Shown here piece after piece: positions 1 through 7,789 of a DNA stretch of 64,000 nucleotides. Position 1 is the first letter of the stretch. Each line of letters opens with the position of its first letter. The notes under the pieces were generated by a model, which saw only the letters and a list, made by a program, of their open reading frames with translations, ran no database searches and was not told the DNA's origin. Origin of the DNA: Halorubellus sp034808145 (lineage in GTDB: Archaea; Halobacteriota; Halobacteria; Halobacteriales; Natrialbaceae). The position numbers were made by a program, and so were the translations under genes. The stretch spans positions 248,001 through 312,000 of the forward strand of contig NZ_JAXHGM010000002.1 of the NCBI RefSeq assembly GCF_034808145.1, given 5' to 3'.

Positions 1-1
1 C

Positions 2-187
2 CTGTACGTGACGTTCGACGGGCGGACGCCGTCGACGTACGACTACGACGCGCGCTCGATCACGTACGGGCCCGACGAGCAGATCGTCGTCGACGACGTC
101 GACTCCGACCAGGAGTTCGGCATCCTTGTCGATGCCTACCGTGGTCGCGGTTCGTTCACGGTCTCGGTCGACGAGATCGGGAAGTGA
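2..187 (+). CDS. C-terminal end of a halolysin-like secreted protein (5' truncated by window edge)
   Basis: The first reading frame is open from the window edge and stops with TGA at 185-187, leaving about 61 codons. The residues (LYVTFDGRTPSTYDYD near the start, GSFTVSV near the end) align well with the last 60 residues of the halolysin encoded just downstream (LYVNTGTTAAATPSDYDY, GSYTLTI). This is the beta-sandwich pre-peptidase C-terminal (PPC) type of domain that follows the catalytic domain in many archaeal subtilases. The most likely reading is that a second, paralogous protease gene lies upstream in tandem. The catalytic domain is outside the window, so that part is inference. Confidence 0.7.
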   Translation: MYVTFDGRTPSTYDYDARSITYGPDEQIVVDDVDSDQEFGILVDAYRGRGSFTVSVDEIGK

Positions 188-555
188 TCGGACGGTCACC
201 GCATCCGGTGCACTGACTCGAACCGGGTGGCGTTCCGTGTCGTTCGGCGACGGCCGTTCAGTCGCTGACCGATATCCGATTGCGGGCCTTCCGTCGCTGA
301 CCGATATCTCATCGAGGATCTTCTCTCGCGAGCGATCGTGTGGGTGGTGTGCGCGATGTCGTGCGCGCCGGACTCGGATTTATTCCAGACTCCAGATTCC
401 AAAATCACGGCTCGCTCTGGTCAATTGGATTTATATAATCTTCGACCACGCCAAAACTATTATATAACCATTGGAGATTGCCATTGGCAATTTTACATTC
501 TTTCATCGAACTCCGCAATTTTTTAATATAACCTTGCAGACCGCGAGGGTGTAGC
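188..555 (+). promoter_or_regulatory. AT-rich intergenic region with stacked TATA-like elements upstream of halolysin
   Basis: This 368-bp gap holds no convincing gene. Its second half is strikingly AT-rich for this genome. It contains three TATA-like stretches: TTTATATAATC near 430-440, TTATATAA near 460-467 and TTTTAATATAA at 521-531. The last is about 28 bp before the halolysin ATG at 556 and so predicts a near-leaderless transcript. A perfect inverted repeat, ATTGCC-ATT-GGCAAT at 477-491, lies about 30-45 bp upstream of the proximal TATA, a suitable place for an activator or repressor. In the GC-rich half a 16-bp direct repeat (GTCGCTGACCGATATC) occurs at 261-276 and 293-308. Confidence 0.6.
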
Positions 556-2136
556 ATGGCAGACGATGGCACTCAACATCACGGGCGTAGAACCTTCCTG
601 AAAGCAACTGGTGCAGCGGGCGCGGCGGTCGCCTTCTCGGGCATGGCGAGCGCCACCCCCGGACGCAGTCCGGGACCGAAGGACGACGAGGTACTCGTCG
701 GCGTCTCGGCGAGCGCCGACCTCCGGAAGACCGTCGAACAGCACGTCCCCGGCAACGCCGAGGTCGTCCACCAGAACGACGACCTCCGGTACGTCGCGGT
801 GAAGTTCAAGGGCAGCGACACTGCACGCGAGAACTTCAAGGACGCGATCGCGAAGAAAGAGCACGTCAAGTACGCAGAGGACAACGCGACGTTCCACGCG
901 CTCGCGACGCCGAACGACCCCAAGTTCGGCCAGCAGTACGCACCCCAGCAGGTCAACTCCGACCAGGCCTGGGACACCACGTTCGGCGACTCGAACGTCA
1001 CCATCGCGGTCGTCGACACCGGCGCACAGTACTCTCACCCCGACCTCTCCGGGAACTACGAGTCCGACCCGGGCAAGGACTTCGTCGACAACGACGCCGA
1101 CCCGGCGCCGGACGTCCCGAGCGACGAGTATCACGGCACACACGTCTCCGGGTGCGCCGCCGCGGTCGTCGACAACGGTACCGGCGTCGCCGGCCAGGGT
1201 AACTCCTCGCTCATCAACGGTCGTGCGCTCGACGAGTCCGGCGGCGGGAGCCTCTCGGACATCGCCGACGCCGTCAAGTGGGCGGCCGACCAGGGCGCGG
1301 ACGTCATCAACATGAGCCTCGGCGGCGGCGGTTACACGGACACGATGAAGAACGCCGTCAGCTACGCGACGAACAACGGCTCGCTCGTCTTCGCTGCCGC
1401 CGGGAACGACGGCAGCCAGGGCGTCTCCTATCCCGCGGCGTACAGCGAGTGCGTCGCCGTCTCCGCGGTCGACGACAGCGAGAACCTCGCGAGCTTCAGC
1501 CAGTACGGCTCCAGCGTCGAACTGTGCGCGCCCGGCGTCGACGTCCTCTCGACGACCACCGAGACCCGCGGCAGCTACGAGACGCTCTCGGGGACGTCGA
1601 TGGCGACCCCCGTCACGTCCGGCGTCGCGGGTCTCACGCTCGCGAAGTGGAGCGGCCTCACGAACAACGAACTCCGCAGCCACCTGAAGAACACCGCCGC
1701 GGACATCGGGCTCTCCAGCGACGAGCAGGGGAGCGGGCAGGTCGACGCGTACGCCGCAGTCACCACGGACCCGTCCGGCGGCGACGACGGCGGTGACGGC
1801 GGTGGCGGTGGCGGCGACTCCACGTCCAGTTCGCTCTCGGGGTCGCTCTCGGGCTACTACGACTACGACGACTACAGCTACGGCTGGAACTACTCCTCGC
1901 CGAGCCAGGTCGTCGTCGAGCTCGACGGCCCGAGCGACGCCGACTTCGACCTCTACGTGAACACGGGGACGACGGCGGCCGCGACGCCGTCGGACTACGA
2001 CTACGCGTCGTACACCGCCGACAGTCAGGAGACAATCACCATCGACAACCCCGACGACTCGACGGACTTGCAGGTCGACGTGGACTCCTACAGCGGCAGC
2101 GGGAGCTACACGCTGACCATCACGGAGTACCAGTAA
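556..2136 (+). CDS. Halolysin: Tat-exported subtilisin-family serine protease
   Basis: A 526-residue secreted endopeptidase of the S8 (subtilase) family. The N-terminus has a Tat signal (GRRTFLKATG at residues 10-19, then an Ala-rich hydrophobic stretch), so it is exported folded. Residues about 46-115 form an inhibitor_I9-type propeptide. The catalytic triad is visible: Asp154 in VVDTGA, His193 in HGTHVSG and Ser348 in GTSMATP, with the oxyanion Asn284 in AAGNDG. A Gly/Asp-rich linker (about 407-420) leads to a C-terminal PPC-like domain (about 425-526), as in known halolysins. The ATG at 556 sits 26-30 bp after a TATA element, which supports this start. A paralogous tail lies directly upstream, so two such proteases may be in tandem. 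Confidence 0.95.
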   Translation: MADDGTQHHGRRTFLKATGAAGAAVAFSGMASATPGRSPGPKDDEVLVGVSASADLRKTVEQHVPGNAEVVHQNDDLRYVAVKFKGSDTARENFKDAIAKKEHVKYAEDNATFHALATPNDPKFGQQYAPQQVNSDQAWDTTFGDSNVTIAVVDTGAQYSHPDLSGNYESDPGKDFVDNDADPAPDVPSDEYHGTHVSGCAAAVVDNGTGVAGQGNSSLINGRALDESGGGSLSDIADAVKWAADQGADVINMSLGGGGYTDTMKNAVSYATNNGSLVFAAAGNDGSQGVSYPAAYSECVAVSAVDDSENLASFSQYGSSVELCAPGVDVLSTTTETRGSYETLSGTSMATPVTSGVAGLTLAKWSGLTNNELRSHLKNTAADIGLSSDEQGSGQVDAYAAVTTDPSGGDDGGDGGGGGGDSTSSSLSGSLSGYYDYDDYSYGWNYSSPSQVVVELDGPSDADFDLYVNTGTTAAATPSDYDYASYTADSQETITIDNPDDSTDLQVDVDSYSGSGSYTLTITEYQ

Positions 2137-2498
2137 CGACCTCGGCGACGTCGACCGAATCACGACATCGCGCTCGTGACCCGACCGCGGCCACGTCGAG
2201 CCACGAGCCCGCGTGCGCTCGCGGTGCGGCCGTATCCGCCGTCGATACACCCGACCGCGGCTGCAATCCGGCCGCGGGCGCCTTCGGCGCACGCGACCGA
2301 GCACGAACGCCACGGCGCCCTGCGATGGGCACGTGACAGGGTTGTCCCCTCTTCCCTTTCACTTCCTCGCTCGCAGCGACAGCGGCGAGGTTGACGACCG
2401 AGACCCGCCCGGTGAACGAGACCTGTTCAGCGACCGAGGCGCGGCCGGCGACCGCGAACCAGAGCGTTTTACCGGCACCGACGAGCTATCCTCGACGC
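2137..2498. other. Intergenic region, no gene seen
   Basis: These 362 bp are GC-rich. Open frames here are short and show no recognisable protein. The 3' end carries a TTTTA element near 2467-2472 that can serve as the TATA box for the GTG-initiated gene at 2499. Confidence 0.5.
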
Positions 2499-3107
2499 GT
2501 GGGCCTGTACGACCGCTACCTCGCGTTACGCGTGCGGACCGTCGACGCCGCCGTCCCGGAGCACGTCGCGCTCGTCATCACCGAACGCGACCTCCTCGAA
2601 CAGGGCGCGTACGACACCCTCAGTGACTTCTTCGCGTGGGCGTTCGAGTACGGCGCGAGCGACGTCACGGTGTACGTGAGCGTCCTCGACCGCGCAGCAG
2701 CGCCGACGCTCGCACGCGAACTCGAGGACCTGGACGCACCTCGCGAGCTGGCGGTCCGCCAGCCGGACGACGTCGAACGCGCGGACGCCCCCATCACGGT
2801 CGGTATCGGACTCGGCGGCCGTGGCGAGTTCACCGCCGCCATCCGCGACCTCGCGACCGCCGTCGACGCCGGCGACCTCGACCCGGACGACGTCGACGAG
2901 GCCGCGATCGAGGACCGGCTCGTGTTCCCGAACGACCCCGACCTCGTCATCAAGACCGGCGCGGAACGCCTCAGCGACTTCATGATCTGGCAGAGCGTCT
3001 ACAGCGAGCTCTACTTCACGGACGTGAACTGGCGGGACTTCCGCGAGCGCGACTACCTCCGCGCCATCCGCGAGTACCAGGACCGGAACCGTCGGTTCGG
3101 CGAGTGA
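2499..3107 (+). CDS. Cis-prenyltransferase (undecaprenyl diphosphate synthase) family protein lacking the active-site motif
   Basis: A 202-residue protein. The C-terminal part clearly belongs to the UppS/cis-prenyltransferase family: IKTGAERLSDFMIWQSVYSE, then YFTD, a W-x-x-F pattern and RNRRFGE at the end, matching the family's RTGGExRLSNFLLWQ...Y..R.RRFG signature. The N-terminal MDGNRR motif, whose Asp is essential in characterised enzymes, is replaced by ITERD after PEHVALV. It is therefore probably not a competent prenyl elongating enzyme; it may be a regulatory subunit, similar in principle to eukaryotic NgBR/Nus1. I chose GTG 2499 because a TTTTA box lies about 30 bp upstream and the protein then begins VGLYDRYLALRVR; a longer in-frame ATG at 2391 adds only low-complexity sequence. 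Confidence 0.8.
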   Translation: MGLYDRYLALRVRTVDAAVPEHVALVITERDLLEQGAYDTLSDFFAWAFEYGASDVTVYVSVLDRAAAPTLARELEDLDAPRELAVRQPDDVERADAPITVGIGLGGRGEFTAAIRDLATAVDAGDLDPDDVDEAAIEDRLVFPNDPDLVIKTGAERLSDFMIWQSVYSELYFTDVNWRDFRERDYLRAIREYQDRNRRFGE

Positions 3108-3165
3108 GTCGGAGCGACGGCGTTCGCTCGCCGAGAACGTGCGCTTAACGTTCCCCCTCCTCGTA

Positions 3166-3801
3166 ATGGACCGTATGAAGATCGGAATCATCGGCGCGGG
3201 GAAGGTCGGTCGAACCGTCGCGGGACACTTCGCGGACGCCGGACACGAGGTCGCGATCAGTAACTCGCGCGGGCCGGAGTCCCTCGAGGACGACGCGGCC
3301 GAACTCGGGCCGAACGTCCACGCGGCGACCGTCGAGGACGCCGCGGCGTTCGGCCGCGTCGTCCTCGAAGCGATCCCCTTCGGCGAGTACGAGACGCTTC
3401 CCGTGGACGAACTCGCGGGGAAGACCGTCATCAGCGCGTCGAACTACTATCCCGACCGGGACGGCGAGATGGACTTCGACGGCCGCACGCACACCGAGGT
3501 GATCGCCGACCACCTCGAGGACTCGCGCGTCATGAAGGCGTTCAACACGATGCATCACGACACGCTCCGCGAGGAATCCCGACCCGACGAGGACCTCTCG
3601 GACCGCCTCGTCGTGTTCCTCGCCGGCGACGACGCGCTCGCGAAGGCGACCGTCGCCGACCTCGTAGAGGACGCCGGGTTCGCGCCCGTCGACATGGGTC
3701 GCCTCACGAACGGCCACCTCATGGAACCCGGCGCTCGCATCTACGACGAACCGATGACGCTCACGGAAGCCGAATCGCTCCTCGAACACCTCACGTTCTG
3801 A
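3166..3801 (+). CDS. NADPH-dependent F420 reductase-like oxidoreductase
   Basis: A 211-residue Rossmann protein of the family that includes F420H2:NADP oxidoreductase (Fno) and related NAD(P)-binding proteins. The dinucleotide-binding loop GIIGAGKVG is at residues 7-15, followed by AISNSRGP, the Asn-Ser-Arg region that contacts the NADP 2'-phosphate in this family. Later AFNTM and FLAGDD motifs are also family-typical. It would act in the cytosol to exchange hydride between NADP and a deazaflavin or similar cofactor; the true electron partner cannot be read from sequence. ATG 3166 follows a CTTAAC element by about 22 bp; ATG 3175 is an alternative start. Confidence 0.8.
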   Translation: MDRMKIGIIGAGKVGRTVAGHFADAGHEVAISNSRGPESLEDDAAELGPNVHAATVEDAAAFGRVVLEAIPFGEYETLPVDELAGKTVISASNYYPDRDGEMDFDGRTHTEVIADHLEDSRVMKAFNTMHHDTLREESRPDEDLSDRLVVFLAGDDALAKATVADLVEDAGFAPVDMGRLTNGHLMEPGARIYDEPMTLTEAESLLEHLTF

Positions 3802-3806
3802 CCCGG

Positions 3807-3888
3807 CCGGCGACTCGACCGACCTCCCGGCGACCCGACCGGCGTTCTAGCGACTCGACCGGCCTCGCAGCGACCGGACCGACTGCTC
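3807..3888. repeat. Imperfect 20-bp tandem repeat, four units, between convergent genes
   Basis: The core GCGACTCGACCG, with small variations, begins at 3810, 3830, 3850 and 3870, an exact 20-bp period. The array starts a few bases after the stop codon at 3801 and lies before the 3' end of the opposing gene at 3985. Similar short arrays follow other genes in this window. Confidence 0.7.
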
Positions 3889-3984
3889 CGAACCGGAGAC
3901 GCCCGAGACCGGCGTCGAGATTCGGTATCGACGTCGACGCCGCTGTCGACGTACGGAAGAAGGCGTTCCTGAACGCGCAGCCGC

Positions 3985-5142
3985 TCAGAGCTCGTTGAGC
4001 TTGCGCTTCAGTTGGCCCTCGTACTCCTCGTCAGCGCGGTACTCCTTCATCTCGAGGACGTTCCGTTCGAGCTTGTCGAGCGCGACGCGGAACGCGTTCT
4101 CGGCGCCGTAGCCCTCGCCGGACCCGGCGACACCGCCGTTGTCCGTGCGGATGCGGATCTGCGAGTAGATGAGCGGCGTTCCGCGGAGCTTCTCCTTGTG
4201 CTCCTGGAAGCGGACGTGGACGTGCAGGACGTCCATCGCTTGGTACTTGTCGACGACCTTCGTGATGGCGTCGCGGATGTCGTCCCGGGTGAGCGTGTCG
4301 AGCAGCGAGATGTTCGACACCTGCACGTCCAGGTGGTCCTCCTCGGTGAACGTGAGCGCGCGGAGGACGTCCGTCTTCGTGACGACGCCCTTCACGACCG
4401 TGTCGTCGCCGTCGGGCGTGACGACGAGGCCGCCGAGGTCGTTCTCGAGCATCGTCGCGACCGCGTCCTCGACGCTCTCGGGGGTCGTCGTCGTCTGGAC
4501 GGGACTGGACATGATGTCGTAGACGGGGATGTCGAGCATCCGACTGGAGTCGCCGGCGCGACTGCCGGTCGTCATCTTCTCGTCGCTCCGAACGACGACG
4601 TCGGTGAGGTCGTGCGTCGTGACGACACCCGACAGCTGCCCGCCGTCGTCCACGACGGGGAGTCGACTGATACCGTTCTCACGGAGCCGGTTGATCGCTT
4701 GGCCGAGCGTGCCCGACTCCTCGATGACGACGGCGTCGTCGGTGTAGATGTCGCCGACAGTGAGCGCATCGAGGTTGTGAAGGACCGCGTCGAGGATGCC
4801 GTCGACGGTGACGATTCCCCAGAGGGTCTCGCCCTCGAAGACGGGCGCGACCTTCACGCCGCCTTCGACGAGGACGCGCGCGGTCTCGCGGACGTCCTCG
4901 TGTCGGTGGACCTTCGGCGCGGGCGCCGACCGCGAGGGCTTGACGAGTGCGGCGACCTTCGCATCGTCCTCGACGTGACTCTGGAGGAGCTCGCGCTCGC
5001 TGAGCACGCCTTCGTAGGAGCCGTCGCGGGTCACGATGATGCCTTTGAGGTTGTCCTCGGTGAAGCGAGAACGGACCTTCCCTAGGCGCGTGCCGACGTC
5101 GACTTCGACGTAGTCTTCGGTCGCAATATCAGAAATATTCAT
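3985..5142 (-). CDS. Four-CBS-domain protein fused to an HPF/RaiA-like ribosome-hibernation domain
   Basis: A 385-residue protein. Residues 1 to about 270 hold four CBS motifs (for example VEVDVGTRLGKVRSRF, GISRLPVVDDGGQLSGVV, and LGGLVVTPDGDD followed by VVKGVVTKTDVLRAL), which in other proteins bind adenine nucleotides. Residues about 272-385 look like the S30AE/HPF fold: an opening beta strand (DVQVSNISL), a helix, a strand HVHVRFQEHK, and the closing pattern YGAENAFRVALDKLERNV typical of HPF helix 2. I infer a ribosome-associated factor controlled by nucleotide binding; this is not shown by the sequence. The start is the ATG complementary to 5140-5142, because a CTTAAATAG box lies about 30 bp upstream and a GGTGG element just before it; the frame remains open far upstream but reads as shadow sequence. 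It is divergent from the phosphoribosyltransferase gene. Confidence 0.85.
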   Translation of the reverse strand: MNISDIATEDYVEVDVGTRLGKVRSRFTEDNLKGIIVTRDGSYEGVLSERELLQSHVEDDAKVAALVKPSRSAPAPKVHRHEDVRETARVLVEGGVKVAPVFEGETLWGIVTVDGILDAVLHNLDALTVGDIYTDDAVVIEESGTLGQAINRLRENGISRLPVVDDGGQLSGVVTTHDLTDVVVRSDEKMTTGSRAGDSSRMLDIPVYDIMSSPVQTTTTPESVEDAVATMLENDLGGLVVTPDGDDTVVKGVVTKTDVLRALTFTEEDHLDVQVSNISLLDTLTRDDIRDAITKVVDKYQAMDVLHVHVRFQEHKEKLRGTPLIYSQIRIRTDNGGVAGSGEGYGAENAFRVALDKLERNVLEMKEYRADEEYEGQLKRKLNEL

Positions 5143-5328
5143 TCCACCTTCGACTTCGCCGGCATCGCTATTTAAGATACCGCCAAGAACGATTCCCCGA
5201 GACCGACCGAAACGCGTACCGGCGCGCAGTCGCCCGCCGACGGCGACGTGTCGCCGGCCGGCACGGACCGGGCGTCCTCGCTCGGAGAAATCGACGCGCT
5301 TTAGCCGGTTCTCGCGCGTTCTGGTCGC

Positions 5329-5871
5329 ATGAACCGACTCCGCCAGTCCGTTCACGACGCGCCGGTCGTGGAACGCGACGGCTACCGGTACCTCGTCCAC
5401 CCTATCAGTAACGGCATCCCGACGCTCGACCCGAAACTGATGCGTGAGGTCGTCAACGGCCTGCTCAGACTCGTCGACTTCGAGGACGCCGACGTCATCG
5501 TGACGCCCGTGACGATGGGCGTGCACGTCGCGACCGCGCTCTCGCTGACGACGGACGTCCCGCTCGTCGTCATCCGCAACCGCGAGTACGGGTTCGACGA
5601 CGAGGTCCCCTTCGAGCACCCCGACGGCGAGTACTACCTGAACGACGTGACCGCGGGCGACGACGTGGTCGTCGTCGACGACCTCGTGAACACCGGCCAG
5701 AGCATCGCGGCGGTCGTCGAAGCGATCGACGACGTCGGCGCGAACCTCCTCGACGTGGCGTGCGTCCTTCGCCGCGTCGAGTCCCGCGACGACCTCGTCG
5801 ACGTCGACGTCGAGAGCCTCCTGGAGGTCTCGGTGACGGGCGACGGCGTCGAGATCCTCGACGACGCCTGA
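5329..5871 (+). CDS. hpt: HGPRTase-like purine phosphoribosyltransferase
   Basis: A 180-residue type I phosphoribosyltransferase. The PRPP-binding loop is VVVVDDLVNTGQS at about residues 109-121. VTPVTMGVHVATALS forms the pyrophosphate loop region, and RNREYGFDDEVPFEH is typical of archaeal hypoxanthine or adenine phosphoribosyltransferases. It salvages free purine bases to nucleoside monophosphates in the cytosol. Which base it prefers cannot be told from sequence; archaeal members annotated Hpt or Apt-like both fit. A CTTTAG box 25-30 bp upstream of the ATG predicts leaderless transcription. Confidence 0.85.
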   Translation: MNRLRQSVHDAPVVERDGYRYLVHPISNGIPTLDPKLMREVVNGLLRLVDFEDADVIVTPVTMGVHVATALSLTTDVPLVVIRNREYGFDDEVPFEHPDGEYYLNDVTAGDDVVVVDDLVNTGQSIAAVVEAIDDVGANLLDVACVLRRVESRDDLVDVDVESLLEVSVTGDGVEILDDA

Positions 5872-5877
5872 CCCGGT

Positions 5878-5923
5878 CGTCGCCGTCGATTTCCGCTGTT
5901 CGTCGCCGTCGATTCCCGCCGTC
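5878..5923. repeat. 23-bp tandem repeat, two units plus a partial third
   Basis: Units at 5878-5900 and 5901-5923 begin CGTCGCCGTCGATT and differ at a few positions; a decayed third copy begins at 5924. The array starts 7 bp after the phosphoribosyltransferase stop codon. Confidence 0.7.
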
Positions 5924-5986
5924 CGTCACCACCACCTGCCCTGCCTGACCTATCATTTTTTACAGGTGGCTTTGGTTAGGACTGTT

Positions 5987-6184
5987 ATGGGTCGTGGGAG
6001 TCGTTCGTCCGGCTGGCGCGTCCAGCGACGCGCGAGCGTGAGCGGGTCGACGGTGGCGTTCGTGGCGGTCGTCGGCCACGCCGTCGGGTTCTTCACGGCG
6101 AGGGCGGCGGCCGGACTCCTCGTGGTCGGTGTCGCGAGTGCGCTGTTCGCGCTGCTCGGCGCCGCGTTCCTCTCCCGGCTCTGA
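5987..6184 (+). CDS. Small two-helix membrane protein
   Basis: A predicted 65-residue protein. A basic N-terminus (residues 1-17, seven Arg) is followed by two hydrophobic segments (about 25-43 and 45-63) ending in LSRL, so it is probably a membrane hairpin. I recognise no family. ATG 5987 is chosen because an ATTTTTTA box lies 26-32 bp upstream; an in-frame GTG at 5966 is too close to that box. It stands alone between the purine salvage gene and a convergent membrane protein gene. Confidence 0.55.
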   Translation: MGRGSRSSGWRVQRRASVSGSTVAFVAVVGHAVGFFTARAAAGLLVVGVASALFALLGAAFLSRL

Positions 6185-6253
6185 CCCACGAGGGGCCGGC
6201 CACTGGGCCCTCACTGTCAGTGACCGCCGGTCGCGTCGGACTCGGCCGCGCCC

Positions 6254-6655
6254 TCAATCCGGACCGTCGAGCAGGTCGGCGTACGGGTCGCTCCCGACCG
6301 AACGCATCATCGACGTCCCCCGCCGCCACGCGTAGCACTCCATCAGCGCCAGCCATCCGACGGCGAACGCGACCCCCATCCCGACGCCCCACGTCGCGGG
6401 GACGGGCGTCACCAGCCACATGGCGCCGCCGTAGAACCCCGCGAGGAACCCGAACAGCACGAGGTCGCGAGCGACCGGCCGGCCGAGGAACACGCGCTCG
6501 AACCGCGTGAGGTCGGGGGCCTCGGGGTCGTCCTCGCCACGACCGTCGGCGGCAATCCGTCGTGCTCCGTCCCCGGGAGCGGTCGACTGTTCGGGAGGGG
6601 TGTCGGTGGGGTCGGGAGTCGTCGACTGGTCGGTGGAGTCGATTCGTCCTGGCAT
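6254..6655 (-). CDS. Unassigned membrane protein divergent from coxB
   Basis: A 133-residue protein. The first 45 residues are hydrophilic and Pro/Thr/Asp-rich. Two hydrophobic segments follow (about 62-80 and 87-106), then a short cytosolic tail ending in DPYADLLDGPD. No enzyme motif is visible. The gene is divergent from coxB with about 210 bp between start codons, and such a protein could be a subunit or assembly factor of the oxidase; that is inference from position only. The start is the ATG at 6653-6655, with a GTTTTGG element about 30 bp upstream. Confidence 0.6.
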   Translation of the reverse strand: MPGRIDSTDQSTTPDPTDTPPEQSTAPGDGARRIAADGRGEDDPEAPDLTRFERVFLGRPVARDLVLFGFLAGFYGGAMWLVTPVPATWGVGMGVAFAVGWLALMECYAWRRGTSMMRSVGSDPYADLLDGPD

Positions 6656-6867
6656 ACGGCTGACGGTCGTCGCTCGTCCGCCCAAAACCCCGGGGGGCGT
6701 TTGCTGACCGAGAGAACGCCGGTTCCTCGGGGAGGACCGGCGTCGTCTATCGTGGTCGACAGAGCGGGAGAACCGGCGCCTGGGGGTGTCGTTCCGGCGG
6801 CTGCCGGTATCCGTTCGTACCGAATTTCTAAGTGGTCTCCCGGTGAATACATACGAGAACACGAGCC

Positions 6868-7788
6868 ATGGTAACACTCGCCACTCTGCTCGTGGGGCTG
6901 GTCGGCCCCGCGCAGCTCGTGCCGGAGGGGTCGCGGGCGGTCGTCTTCAGGCGGATCTACGAGGTCTTCCTCGTCCTGGGGACCGCCGTCGGCGTGATCG
7001 TCATCGCGTACATGCTCTGGAAGGCCTGGAAGTACCGCGCCGCCGCCGACCACGGCGACGACGCCGACCGCCCCGAACTCGGCGAACTCCCGAGCGGCGG
7101 TGGTGGCGGTCGGAAGCTCTTCCTCTCGTTCTCGCTGTCCGCGATCGTCGTCGTCTCCCTCATCTCCTGGACGTACCTCACGCTCCTGTACGTTGAGAAC
7201 CCGGAACCCGTCCAGGACGACGAGGAACCGCTGACGGTCCGCGTCGTCGGCCACTCGTTCTTCTGGGAGTTCGTGTACCCGAACGGCCAGTCGGTCAACG
7301 ACACCCTCCGCGTCCCCGAGGACCGCAGGGTCCGGTTGGTGGTGACATCGGACGACGTCTTCCACAACTTCGGCATCCCCGAGTTACGCGCGAAGAGCGA
7401 CGCCATCCCCGGCCAGGAGACCGACACGTGGTTCGTCGCCGAGGACACGGGGACGTACCAGGCGAACTGCTACGAGCTCTGCGGCGCCGGGCACTCGCAC
7501 ATGACCGCGACCGTCCAGGTGCTCTCCCAATCAGGGTTCCAGTCGTGGTATCAGGGCACGGGGAACGAGGGTGCGAACGACACCGCGGCGTCGATGGACG
7601 AGAACGCCACCGCGAACGACACCGCGAGCGCGCTCGCTACCCCCACCTCGGCCGCGTCCTCGCCGGTCCTGACCGCGCCGGGCGCGAGCGCGCCGTCGAC
7701 CAGAGTGCTCCCGTCACCGCCGGCATCGACGGTGGCACCCGCACGACACGCATCCGTTGCCACCCGACACCACCCGGAGGTGATCTGA
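6868..7788 (+). CDS. coxB: Cytochrome c oxidase subunit II (CuA subunit)
   Basis: A 306-residue subunit that carries the CuA electron-entry site of a heme-copper oxidase. An N-terminal hydrophobic segment and two transmembrane helices (about 33-51 and 87-108) precede the extracytoplasmic cupredoxin domain. All CuA ligands are present: His166 (VFHNF) and Cys201, Glu203, Cys205, His209 and Met212 in CYELCGAGHSHM. Residues 240-306 form an unusual Ala/Ser/Thr/Pro-rich tail with no counterpart in the minimal family; it may be a flexible extracellular extension. The stop codon is one base before the coxA start, so the genes are cotranscribed. Confidence 0.95.
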   Translation: MVTLATLLVGLVGPAQLVPEGSRAVVFRRIYEVFLVLGTAVGVIVIAYMLWKAWKYRAAADHGDDADRPELGELPSGGGGGRKLFLSFSLSAIVVVSLISWTYLTLLYVENPEPVQDDEEPLTVRVVGHSFFWEFVYPNGQSVNDTLRVPEDRRVRLVVTSDDVFHNFGIPELRAKSDAIPGQETDTWFVAEDTGTYQANCYELCGAGHSHMTATVQVLSQSGFQSWYQGTGNEGANDTAASMDENATANDTASALATPTSAASSPVLTAPGASAPSTRVLPSPPASTVAPARHASVATRHHPEVI

Positions 7789-7789
7789 T

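Noticed and set aside
126..467. 113-codon open frame between the two protease sequences
   Set aside because: It overlaps the end of the upstream gene, is Arg/Ser-rich, and runs into the AT-rich promoter; no family is visible.
523..2313. 596-codon open frame opposite halolysin
   Set aside because: A shadow frame; it has no promoter-like element at its start and no domain, and the halolysin strand has a full catalytic triad.
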